Assembly: GCF_900215725.1 (NCBI RefSeq)
Contig: NZ_LT962469.1
Span: forward strand, 463,560-527,559
Direction of reading: 5' to 3'
Length of the DNA: 64,000 nt
DNA from: Ezakiella peruensis
Lineage (GTDB): Bacteria > Bacillota > Clostridia > Tissierellales > Peptoniphilaceae
Shown: positions 32,888-40,530 of the stretch, in pieces
Layout of the letters: each line of letters starts with the position of its first letter
Numbering within the stretch: position 1 is the stretch's first letter
Position numbers and translations under genes: made by a program
Notes under the pieces: model-generated
Databases searched by the model: none
The model's input: only the letters and a program-made list of their open reading frames with translations
Told to the model about the DNA's origin: nothing

Positions 32888-34897
32888 ATGAACAAAAGAC
32901 TATTAGCTATCCTAATAGCAGCAATGATGGTTATGTCATTCATGGTAGCTTGCGGCAAAAAAGATACGCCAGCAGAAGACACAAAACCTGCCACAGAAGA
33001 CACATCAAAGACAGACGAAAAGACAGATGACAAAAAAGACGAAAAAGAAGACACTGAACCAGATGATAACTCAGGTGAACTTGTTAGAAGAGTTTCAGGA
33101 TCAAAGATCGCTACTCTAAACCAACACGTTTACCAAACATCAGCTGAATCAGACATTTTCTTCTTTACACTAGCTGGACTTATTGGCGTTTACTATGATG
33201 AAGAAAACGACACATTTAAATTCGTTCCAGAACTAGCAGCAGAAATGCCAACTCACTCAGAAGATGGTTTACACTGGACATTCAAATTAAAAGATAATAT
33301 ACAATGGCCAGACGGAACACCTATCGATTCAAGCACATTTGAATATTCTTGGAAGATGCTACTTGATCCAAAGCTAAAGAACCACAGAGGCACTGCCTTC
33401 TATGGTGATATAGAAGTAGTTAACGCTAAGAAATATTGGTTGGGTACTGCAGAAGACAACATTAAGCTTCAAAAACAAAAAGAAGAAGAAGCTGCTCTAG
33501 AAGAACTCAAAAAAGAAATCGATGCTATGGCAGATGGTGAAGAAAAAGATAAGAAACAAGCTGAATACGACGAAAGAAACGACAAGCTTCAAGCTAACTA
33601 TGTTGAAGTTAACGAAGAAGATTTAGCTGAAGGTGGAGCTAAATGGGAAGAAGTTGGACTCAAGTTCCCAGATCCACTAACAATCGAAGTTGACCTAGCA
33701 TATGCTGTTCCAGAAGTTGACTTCTGGCTAGCCTTCACAAACGGACCTATTTCACCAGTTAGAGAAGAACTCTATGAAAAAGGTATGAACGAAGACAAAA
33801 CAGAAACAACTTATGGTACAAGCCTTGAAATGCTTGACTTTACTGGTCCTTATGTTATGACAGAATGGACAAGAGACCAATATTATGAATACCACAGAAA
33901 TGATAAATATCCACTTCCAGAATACTGGACAGCAGATGTTATCGAATCAAGAGTTGTTGAAGATGCTAACACAAACCTTCAATTATTCGAAAATGGTGAA
34001 ACAGACTCAGCTGCTCTAGCTGGCGACAACTACACCAAATACGAAGAAGACCCACGTTTAGTATTTAACGAAAGAGAAGCTGTTTGGATGATGAACATCA
34101 ATATGACATCAGACGTACCAGGCAAAGAATTCTTAACTGATATCAACTTCAGAAGAGCTATGTTCTACGGTATGAACCGTGAATCAATCGTTAATGACAT
34201 TTACAAGATTGGTATCCCAATGACAACAATTGTTGCTACAATCAAAACAGCTGACGCTCTAAAGGGTGAACTCTACAGAGACACTCCAGAAGCTAAGGCA
34301 ATTGAAGCTCCTAATAATGGATACGATCCAGAAAAGGCTGTTGAATACTTTGATAAAGCATACGAAGCATTTGGCAACAAGCAAATGGTTGCTGAAATGA
34401 TGTACTTTGAAAACTCAGACAACATGAAGAAGATGGCTGAATTCCTAGAAAAAGAATATGAATCACTATTCGGACCAGACAGACTTGACATCCAACTACG
34501 TGCAGTTCCTTGGAACAACGTTTATGACAAGATGGAACATGGCGACTACGACCTAGGATTTGGTTCATGGGTCGGCGGTCTATTTAACCCATGGGGCTCA
34601 ATGGAAGTTTATACACAAGACTTCGGTATCAAGACAGACCAATTCTATTCAGACGAATTCGACGAACTATACAGAAGAACTGTTAAGGGCGACTTAATCT
34701 TCAAGACTCAAGAAAGAATTGAAGCTCTAGTTGAAATGGAAAAAATGCTATTAGATGCACTTCCAGTAATTCCAATTTATCAATCAAGATCTGCAGTTCT
34801 ATACTCAGACAGAATTCACCTATTAACCAGACAATGGGTCCCAGGCGTTGGATTTGCTTCATTCCAAGCACCACTTGATCCACTACCAGCTAACTAA
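32888..34897 (+). CDS. oppA: Oligopeptide-binding lipoprotein (OppA, SBP family 5)
   Basis: This is the extracellular peptide receptor of an Opp/Dpp importer. Residues 1-21 are a lipoprotein signal with FMVAC and lipidated Cys22, followed by a Thr/Asp/Lys-rich linker to about residue 60. The SBP_bac_5 fold is clear (GLHWTFKLKDNIQWPDGTPIDSS is the classic early signature; I quote positions 116-138 only as a landmark). At 669 residues it is about 100 longer than usual, mainly through a charged helical insertion at 190-240 made of Glu, Lys, Gln and Ala, which could form a coiled coil. It should feed amino acids to the fermentative pathways. Confidence 0.93.
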   Translation: MNKRLLAILIAAMMVMSFMVACGKKDTPAEDTKPATEDTSKTDEKTDDKKDEKEDTEPDDNSGELVRRVSGSKIATLNQHVYQTSAESDIFFFTLAGLIGVYYDEENDTFKFVPELAAEMPTHSEDGLHWTFKLKDNIQWPDGTPIDSSTFEYSWKMLLDPKLKNHRGTAFYGDIEVVNAKKYWLGTAEDNIKLQKQKEEEAALEELKKEIDAMADGEEKDKKQAEYDERNDKLQANYVEVNEEDLAEGGAKWEEVGLKFPDPLTIEVDLAYAVPEVDFWLAFTNGPISPVREELYEKGMNEDKTETTYGTSLEMLDFTGPYVMTEWTRDQYYEYHRNDKYPLPEYWTADVIESRVVEDANTNLQLFENGETDSAALAGDNYTKYEEDPRLVFNEREAVWMMNINMTSDVPGKEFLTDINFRRAMFYGMNRESIVNDIYKIGIPMTTIVATIKTADALKGELYRDTPEAKAIEAPNNGYDPEKAVEYFDKAYEAFGNKQMVAEMMYFENSDNMKKMAEFLEKEYESLFGPDRLDIQLRAVPWNNVYDKMEHGDYDLGFGSWVGGLFNPWGSMEVYTQDFGIKTDQFYSDEFDELYRRTVKGDLIFKTQERIEALVEMEKMLLDALPVIPIYQSRSAVLYSDRIHLLTRQWVPGVGFASFQAPLDPLPAN

Positions 34898-34926
34898 TAT
34901 ATAGTTAAAAATTATTATATTTGATT

Positions 34927-34953
34927 AAGAAAGGGGAGAGATTCCCCTTTCTT
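34927..34953 (+). promoter_or_regulatory. Perfect 11-bp hairpin between oppA and oppB
   Basis: AAGAAAGGGGA pairs perfectly with TCCCCTTTCTT around GAGAT. There is no proper T-tract. It probably protects the 3' end of an oppA-only mRNA or acts as a leaky attenuator, giving receptor in excess over permease. Confidence 0.75.
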
Positions 34954-34982
34954 CAAATATATACGAGAAAGGAGAGAAGAGC

Positions 34983-35930
34983 GTGATTAGATATACCGCA
35001 AGAAGACTAGTACTTATGGCGATAACCTTGTTTTTCATCATATCACTAAGTTTTTTCGTTATGCACTCTATGCCAGGAAGCTTTATTCAAGATAATAAAT
35101 TGCCGGCAGAAGTTAAGAGAGCCATGGAAGATAAATATCACTTGAATGAACCTTTGATGACTCAATATGGATATTTTTTAAAAGATTTTTTAAGAGGTGA
35201 CTTTGGAATTTCACTAGTTATTAATCCAAAAGTTCCCGTAAATGAAGTTCTTGCAACCAAGATTCCGGTTTCAATGCAACTTAATATTTTTTCACTTATT
35301 TTTACAATGCCTATAGCCATGTTATTAGGTATATGGGCAGCTATACGAAAAAACAAACTTGCTGACCAAGTTATTTCATTTTTCATAATATTATTTATTT
35401 CAGTTCCAAGTTTTATATTCGCTACACTTATGCAATATTTCTTAGCATTTAAACTTGGTTGGTTCCCTATAATTACTACACCTGAAAAGAACCTAACATG
35501 GACTAAATTCCACTCAATGATTTTACCTATCTTGGCGCTATCATTCGGTTCAATTGCTGGTGTTGCACGTTATACAAGAGCCGAGCTCACTGAGGCTCTA
35601 AACTCAGAATACATGTTGCTTGCAAAATCAAAAGGTTTAAGCCAAGTACAAGCTACAACAAGACACGCTTTAAGGAACTCATTTATTCCACTTGCAAACA
35701 TCATTATCCCAATGTTTATCCAAATCATGGGTGGATCACTTGTTATTGAAAAGATCTTCTCAATTCCAGGTATGGGTAATGTTATGGTTGACGCTATTAA
35801 CGCTCACGACTTCCCACTTGCAATCGGAGTATTGTTCTGGTTCTCATTACTTAGCTTGATTACAATTTTAATCGTTGACTTAAGCTATGGTATTATTGAC
35901 CCAAGAATTAGACTAGGAGGTAGAGATTAA
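34983..35930 (+). CDS. oppB: Oligopeptide ABC permease OppB
   Basis: This is the first permease of the peptide importer, 315 residues. It has the standard N-terminal start YTARRLVLMAITLFFII, an early periplasmic loop, about six membrane segments and the EAA coupling motif around LLAKSKGLSQVQATTRHALRNSFIP. The start codon is GTG (34983), preceded by AAAGGAGAG. It ends by a one-base overlap with oppC. Confidence 0.94.
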   Translation: MIRYTARRLVLMAITLFFIISLSFFVMHSMPGSFIQDNKLPAEVKRAMEDKYHLNEPLMTQYGYFLKDFLRGDFGISLVINPKVPVNEVLATKIPVSMQLNIFSLIFTMPIAMLLGIWAAIRKNKLADQVISFFIILFISVPSFIFATLMQYFLAFKLGWFPIITTPEKNLTWTKFHSMILPILALSFGSIAGVARYTRAELTEALNSEYMLLAKSKGLSQVQATTRHALRNSFIPLANIIIPMFIQIMGGSLVIEKIFSIPGMGNVMVDAINAHDFPLAIGVLFWFSLLSLITILIVDLSYGIIDPRIRLGGRD

Positions 35931-37093
35931 TGGCTGATATTAAAAATGTAAATCTTGACCCAAGTTTAGATATTCCAAAAGAAAAATTTGAATATGTTCA
36001 CTTTGATGAAAAAATTCATGACGAAGCTATAAAGGGTGAAGCTATTGGTTTCTTCAAGGACGCTATGATCCGCTTTAGAAAGAACAAGGCTGCTCTAGTA
36101 AGTTTTATTATTATAGCGATCTTAGCTGTTATGGCTATCATTGGTCCATCACTTGGTAAGTTCACATACGACGAACAAAATGTTAAGATGACCAATATGA
36201 CTCCAAGAATTTCTTGGGCAAATTCTGACTTCTTCTCTGGTATAAAAAAGAAGGAAGTTAGAGAAACTTCTATTGAAGAAAAATACAAGGATTCTTATGT
36301 TAGCACAGTAAGCACTCGTGAAATTATGGGTGTTCCAATGTCTACAATAAAGTATGACCAATATAAACAAGTAGAAATTGAAAATCCAAATCTAGAACCA
36401 AAGCCAACTTCAGTTTATTACTGGTTCGGTTCTGACTATTTAGGACGTGACTTATGGACAAGGCTATGGAGAGGTCTTAGAGTTTCATTCCTAATCTCTC
36501 TTATCGCTATGGCTGTAAATATTTTTGTAGGTATCGTATACGGTGCTGTTTCCGGTTACTATGGCGGATGGACAGACCTTATCATGCAACGTATTATTGA
36601 AATACTTGGCGGTGTTCCTTATCTAGTTATTGTTATTCTCTTTGTATTCTACTATGGACCTGGTATTGTTCCGCTAGCTCTTGCTATGTGTATGACAGGT
36701 TGGATTGGCATGAGCCGTATGATTCGTGCACAATTCTTAAAGTACAAGGAAATGGAATATGTACTTGCATCCAGAACTCTTGGTGCAAGCGATAGAACAC
36801 TTATTTTTAGACACATTCTACCAAACGCTATTGGTATCATTATCACAATGGCCGCCCTTGAAATTCCAGGAGCAATATTCAGTGAATCATTCCTAGCTTA
36901 TATCGGTCTAGGTATTCAAGCTCCAGAATCTTCAATCGGTGTATTGTTAGCAGATGGTCAAAAGGTTCTACTTGAACATCCACACTTAACTGTTTTCCCT
37001 TCAATTGTTATCTCAGTTATGATGATCGCATTTAACTTGATGGGTAATGGTTTGAGAGACGCATTTGACCCAACATTACGTGGTATTGAATAG
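35930..37093 (+). CDS. oppC: Oligopeptide ABC permease OppC
   Basis: This is the second permease, 387 residues, about 80 longer than common OppC. The extra length is a loop of roughly residues 75-155 between the first membrane segment (about 58-77) and the conserved YYWFGSDYLGRDLWTRLWRGLRVS region; it should be extracellular and may contact the enlarged OppA. The EAA motif appears as LASRTLGASDRTLIFRHILPN. The gene is nine bases from the ATPase gene. Confidence 0.93.
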   Translation: MADIKNVNLDPSLDIPKEKFEYVHFDEKIHDEAIKGEAIGFFKDAMIRFRKNKAALVSFIIIAILAVMAIIGPSLGKFTYDEQNVKMTNMTPRISWANSDFFSGIKKKEVRETSIEEKYKDSYVSTVSTREIMGVPMSTIKYDQYKQVEIENPNLEPKPTSVYYWFGSDYLGRDLWTRLWRGLRVSFLISLIAMAVNIFVGIVYGAVSGYYGGWTDLIMQRIIEILGGVPYLVIVILFVFYYGPGIVPLALAMCMTGWIGMSRMIRAQFLKYKEMEYVLASRTLGASDRTLIFRHILPNAIGIIITMAALEIPGAIFSESFLAYIGLGIQAPESSIGVLLADGQKVLLEHPHLTVFPSIVISVMMIAFNLMGNGLRDAFDPTLRGIE

Positions 37094-37102
37094 GAGGATA
37101 AA

Positions 37103-39103
37103 ATGACAGATACAACAAAATTACTTGAAGTAAAAGATTTATATGTAACATTTAATACCTATTCAGGAAAAGTTCACGCTGTAAGAGGAGTTAACTTTGA
37201 TGTTGACAACGGTGAAACTCTTGCTATCGTTGGTGAAAGTGGAAGTGGTAAGAGTGTTACTGCTAGAGCTATAATGAGAATACTTGCTAAAAACGCTAAC
37301 GTTGAAAGTGGAGAAATCATATATAAGGGTAAAGACCTATTAAAGATCACAGAAAAAGAAATGAGTGAAATCCGTGGTGACGAAATCGCTATGATCTTCC
37401 AAGACCCACTCTCATCTCTTGACCCTGTTATGAGAATAGGTAAACAAATTACCGAAGCAGCTAGAATTAAACACGGCACATCTAAAGAAGAAGCTAAACA
37501 AAAAGCTATTAAATTATTGGATGCAGTTGGTATTTCAAACCCAGAAGTTAGATATACACAATTCCCATTCCAATTCTCAGGTGGTATGAGACAAAGAATT
37601 GTTATCGCAACAGCTCTTGCTTGTGACCCTGAACTTCTAATTTGTGACGAACCTACAACAGCTCTGGACGTTACAGTTCAAGCTAAGATTCTTGAATTAA
37701 TTCAAGATATACAAAAAGAAAGAAATATCGGTGTAATCTTTATTACTCACGACCTTGGTGTTGTTGCTAACCTAGCAGACAAAGTTGCTGTTATGTATGC
37801 AGGTAAGGTTGTAGAATACGGTACTGTATATGATATCTTTGAAAAACCAAGACATCCATATACAATGGCTCTATTATCAGCTATGCCTGACCTAGAAACA
37901 GACTCAAATCATGAACTTTATACAATTCCAGGTGCACCACCAAATATGCTTTATCCTCCAGTAGGAGATGCTTTTGCACCTAGAAACCAATTCGCAATGA
38001 AGATTGACCTTGAACAACAACCACCAATGTTTACTGTTAATGATGATCACTGGGCATCAACTTGGTTACTACACCCTGAAGCTCCACAAATTGACTTTGA
38101 AACATTTAGGGACAAGGTAAGAAGCGATGCTTATGAAAGCGTAAGTAAACACGTTGCAACTTCAGAAGAAGAACCTATTTTAAGTGTTAGAAACTTGAAA
38201 CAATACTTCAAATCAGGTCGCGGTAAGAACAAGATGATTGTTAAGGCTATAGATGATGTTAGCTTTGATATTTATAAGGGCGAAAGCTTTGGTCTAGTTG
38301 GTGAATCTGGCTGTGGTAAGACTACAACAGGTAGGACCATTATCAAACTTTATCAACCGACAGATGGTCAAATTATATATAAAGGCAAGGATATATCTGG
38401 TAAACTAAACAAAAAAGATAAACGTGAAGTTAACCAATCAATGTCTATGATATTCCAAGACCCAATTGCTTCTATTAACCCAAGAATGACCGTTAAGGAA
38501 ATCATTGGTGAAGGTTTAAGAATTAACAACTTAACTTCTTCAGAACATGAAATGAACGAACTTGTATATCAAATGCTCGAAACTGTTGGACTTACAGCAG
38601 AACACGCCAACAGATATCCACACGAATTCTCAGGTGGACAAAGACAAAGAATTGGTGTTGCTAGAGCTCTGATTACAAATCCTGACTTCGTTATTGCTGA
38701 CGAACCAGTTTCTGCACTTGACGTTTCAATTCAAGCTCAAGTTCTTAACCTATTGAACTCAATTAAGCGTAAACTAGGACTAACAATTCTATTTATCGCT
38801 CACGACTTGTCAGTTGTTAAGTACTTCTCAGACAGAATTGGTGTTATGTACTATGGTAAGCTAGTTGAACTTGCAGAAAGTGAAGAATTATATAGAAACC
38901 CACTTCACCCATATACACAAGCTCTTCTATCAGCTATTCCAATTCCTGATCCTAGAATTGAAAAGGGCAGACACCACTTAGTTTATGATCCATCAATGCA
39001 CAACTATGAAGTTGATAAGCCATCATGGACTGAAATTAAGCCAGGACACTTTGTTCTAGCAAATGAAGCTGAAATTGCTGAAATGAGAAAGAATTTAAAA
39101 TAA
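37103..39103 (+). CDS. Fused oligopeptide ABC ATPase (OppD-OppF in one chain)
   Basis: This 666-residue ATPase has two complete ABC domains with the Opp/Dpp C-terminal extensions. Domain 1: Walker A GESGSGKSV (about 40-48), signature FSGGMRQRIVIATAL, Walker B LLICDEPTTALDV, and His in ITHDLGV. Domain 2 (from about 355): Walker A GESGCGKTT, signature FSGGQRQRIGVARAL, Walker B FVIADEPVSALDV, and His in IAHDLSV. The OppD-type tail HPYTMALLSAMP and the OppF-type tail HPYTQALLSAIP both remain. Both sites look active. In most Firmicutes these are two genes; the fusion fixes their ratio at 1:1. Confidence 0.95.
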   Translation: MTDTTKLLEVKDLYVTFNTYSGKVHAVRGVNFDVDNGETLAIVGESGSGKSVTARAIMRILAKNANVESGEIIYKGKDLLKITEKEMSEIRGDEIAMIFQDPLSSLDPVMRIGKQITEAARIKHGTSKEEAKQKAIKLLDAVGISNPEVRYTQFPFQFSGGMRQRIVIATALACDPELLICDEPTTALDVTVQAKILELIQDIQKERNIGVIFITHDLGVVANLADKVAVMYAGKVVEYGTVYDIFEKPRHPYTMALLSAMPDLETDSNHELYTIPGAPPNMLYPPVGDAFAPRNQFAMKIDLEQQPPMFTVNDDHWASTWLLHPEAPQIDFETFRDKVRSDAYESVSKHVATSEEEPILSVRNLKQYFKSGRGKNKMIVKAIDDVSFDIYKGESFGLVGESGCGKTTTGRTIIKLYQPTDGQIIYKGKDISGKLNKKDKREVNQSMSMIFQDPIASINPRMTVKEIIGEGLRINNLTSSEHEMNELVYQMLETVGLTAEHANRYPHEFSGGQRQRIGVARALITNPDFVIADEPVSALDVSIQAQVLNLLNSIKRKLGLTILFIAHDLSVVKYFSDRIGVMYYGKLVELAESEELYRNPLHPYTQALLSAIPIPDPRIEKGRHHLVYDPSMHNYEVDKPSWTEIKPGHFVLANEAEIAEMRKNLK

Positions 39104-39116
39104 AATTTATATAAAA

Positions 39117-39151
39117 AAGGGGAGTGGGCTTAGCCTCTCCCCTTAATTTTT
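39117..39151 (+). terminator. Intrinsic terminator after the opp operon
   Basis: AAGGGGAG pairs with CTCCCCTT around a 12-base loop that can form a further GGC/GCC pairing, followed by AATTTTT. It separates opp from the next four-gene unit. Confidence 0.9.
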
Positions 39152-39188
39152 AAAAAACACAAGCTAAACTTGTTATATTGGAGATATT

Positions 39189-39752
39189 ATGAAATTTAAG
39201 AAATTTTTTAAAGTCCTATGGATTGCATTATTTATTATTTTTTGTATAGTTGCTATTTATATGGAGGTCGTTAGAGTGGATAATGTTAGACAATTATCTT
39301 CTAATGAGCTTAATGCAGAAGCGGTTCGTAGGATCAAAATGTATGGACGTTTATTTAACTTTTTGATTGTTTATTTATTTTTTTTAGGGGCCTATGCCTT
39401 TGTTAGTGTATTTAAATTACTAGTTAGCCCTAGAGTTGGGGGAAATATATTCAAGATTATACTTGCATCCGCTTTATATGTAGGATCAATAGCTATAATG
39501 GTCATCGGTTATAATAATATTTTAAATGTTAACTTTTTTGTTGAACTTACCGGAGCCTTATCTGAGCCTTCTATTAAAACTTCATATACTCATTTGCTAA
39601 TGCTAGCCTTTATTGGCGGGGCCAAATACCTTGAAAAATCAATAGATGATGAAATGGTTAAAAACCACAAGAAAGATGTTGTTAATTCAGAGCTTTATAA
39701 TAGACATAAAGTTTTGAGAGACATCATCAAAGATAATAGTAAGGATGACTAG
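39189..39752 (+). CDS. Small membrane protein of unknown function, gene 1 of the AAA/nuclease unit
   Basis: I do not recognise this 187-residue protein. It has an N-terminal hydrophobic segment (about 8-26), a polar loop of about 30 residues, two further strong segments (about 55-77 and 87-108), a moderately hydrophobic one (about 132-147), and a charged cytoplasmic tail rich in Lys and Asp. GGAG lies six bases before the ATG. The next gene starts one base after its stop, so it is part of a tight unit with a second membrane protein, a McrB-like AAA+ protein and a PD-(D/E)xK nuclease. A role as membrane sensor, anchor or effector for these is a guess from context. Confidence 0.8.
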   Translation: MKFKKFFKVLWIALFIIFCIVAIYMEVVRVDNVRQLSSNELNAEAVRRIKMYGRLFNFLIVYLFFLGAYAFVSVFKLLVSPRVGGNIFKIILASALYVGSIAIMVIGYNNILNVNFFVELTGALSEPSIKTSYTHLLMLAFIGGAKYLEKSIDDEMVKNHKKDVVNSELYNRHKVLRDIIKDNSKDD

Positions 39753-39753
39753 T

Positions 39754-40521
39754 ATGAATTATAATATGTATAAGCCAAAGGAAGCTCCAAAAAAGTTTTT
39801 CTCTTATCAAAATATTTTTTGGACATTTTTTGCATTGAGTTTTGTTTATATATTTGCTAGGTATTTTGTACATGATGCTACAATTTACAGGAGCCTTGCA
39901 GAAGAGAGAATGTTAGCTGAACCTGGTTTTACTTACTCGGGTTTCATCAAGTTTATAGGTAGTCAAAAATTTTCACTAATATGTGAATTTATTGGCAGAA
40001 TTTGCATACCTATGGCAATATTTTGCATATTTTTATGCATCTACAATGGCAAGCTTAATCTGTGGCCAGTTCTTTTTGTCATTATTTTTGCTGAAGGCTT
40101 TTACCATTATTTTAACTTTAAGCAATTTTACTTCGGAGAATTTTCTGAAGTATTTATGGTCCTATTATCGATTCCGTTTTTTTACGCTTGGACGATGGTA
40201 AAAAGGAATGGTAAGGCTTGGGCCTATAGGCTGCTATTAACATTTAGCCTTCTCTTTATTTCAATATTTTTAGGAGTGAATTATGCAATTTCACTTTCTA
40301 TTTATATTATTTCTCTAGCCTATTTTGATCCAGTAAGGTCAAGTCAGGCTATTTTTGGTGCCATTAGCATGTTCCCTCAGGGATCTTCGGTTCTTGCAAA
40401 TTTATTTGTATATTTTTATGACGAAGACTTTGACAGAAAGAGAACAAACAGCTATTGGCTTTTATTTTTGCCAATTTTTACAATTATTATATTTATTTTA
40501 AGAAACAAAATTTTAGGATAG
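39754..40521 (+). CDS. Polytopic membrane protein of unknown function, gene 2 of the AAA/nuclease unit
   Basis: This 255-residue protein has about seven hydrophobic segments (near 19-38, 73-90, 95-110, 120-140, 150-170, 172-200 and 230-250). Short pieces such as FIGRICIPMAIF and a C-terminal hydrophobic helix recall the layout of TraX-type membrane proteins, but the match is too weak to name it. I use the ATG at 39754, eight bases after AAGGA; ATG 39745 is also possible. Its stop lies nine bases before the AAA+ gene, which uses the same stop region for its ribosome-binding site. Confidence 0.78.
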   Translation: MNYNMYKPKEAPKKFFSYQNIFWTFFALSFVYIFARYFVHDATIYRSLAEERMLAEPGFTYSGFIKFIGSQKFSLICEFIGRICIPMAIFCIFLCIYNGKLNLWPVLFVIIFAEGFYHYFNFKQFYFGEFSEVFMVLLSIPFFYAWTMVKRNGKAWAYRLLLTFSLLFISIFLGVNYAISLSIYIISLAYFDPVRSSQAIFGAISMFPQGSSVLANLFVYFYDEDFDRKRTNSYWLLFLPIFTIIIFILRNKILG

Positions 40522-40530
40522 GTGATTTTT

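Noticed and set aside
39754-40521. Naming the second membrane protein TraX-like
   Set aside because: Only the general layout and one short FIGRICIPMAIF piece recall TraX; the conserved family residues cannot be placed with confidence.
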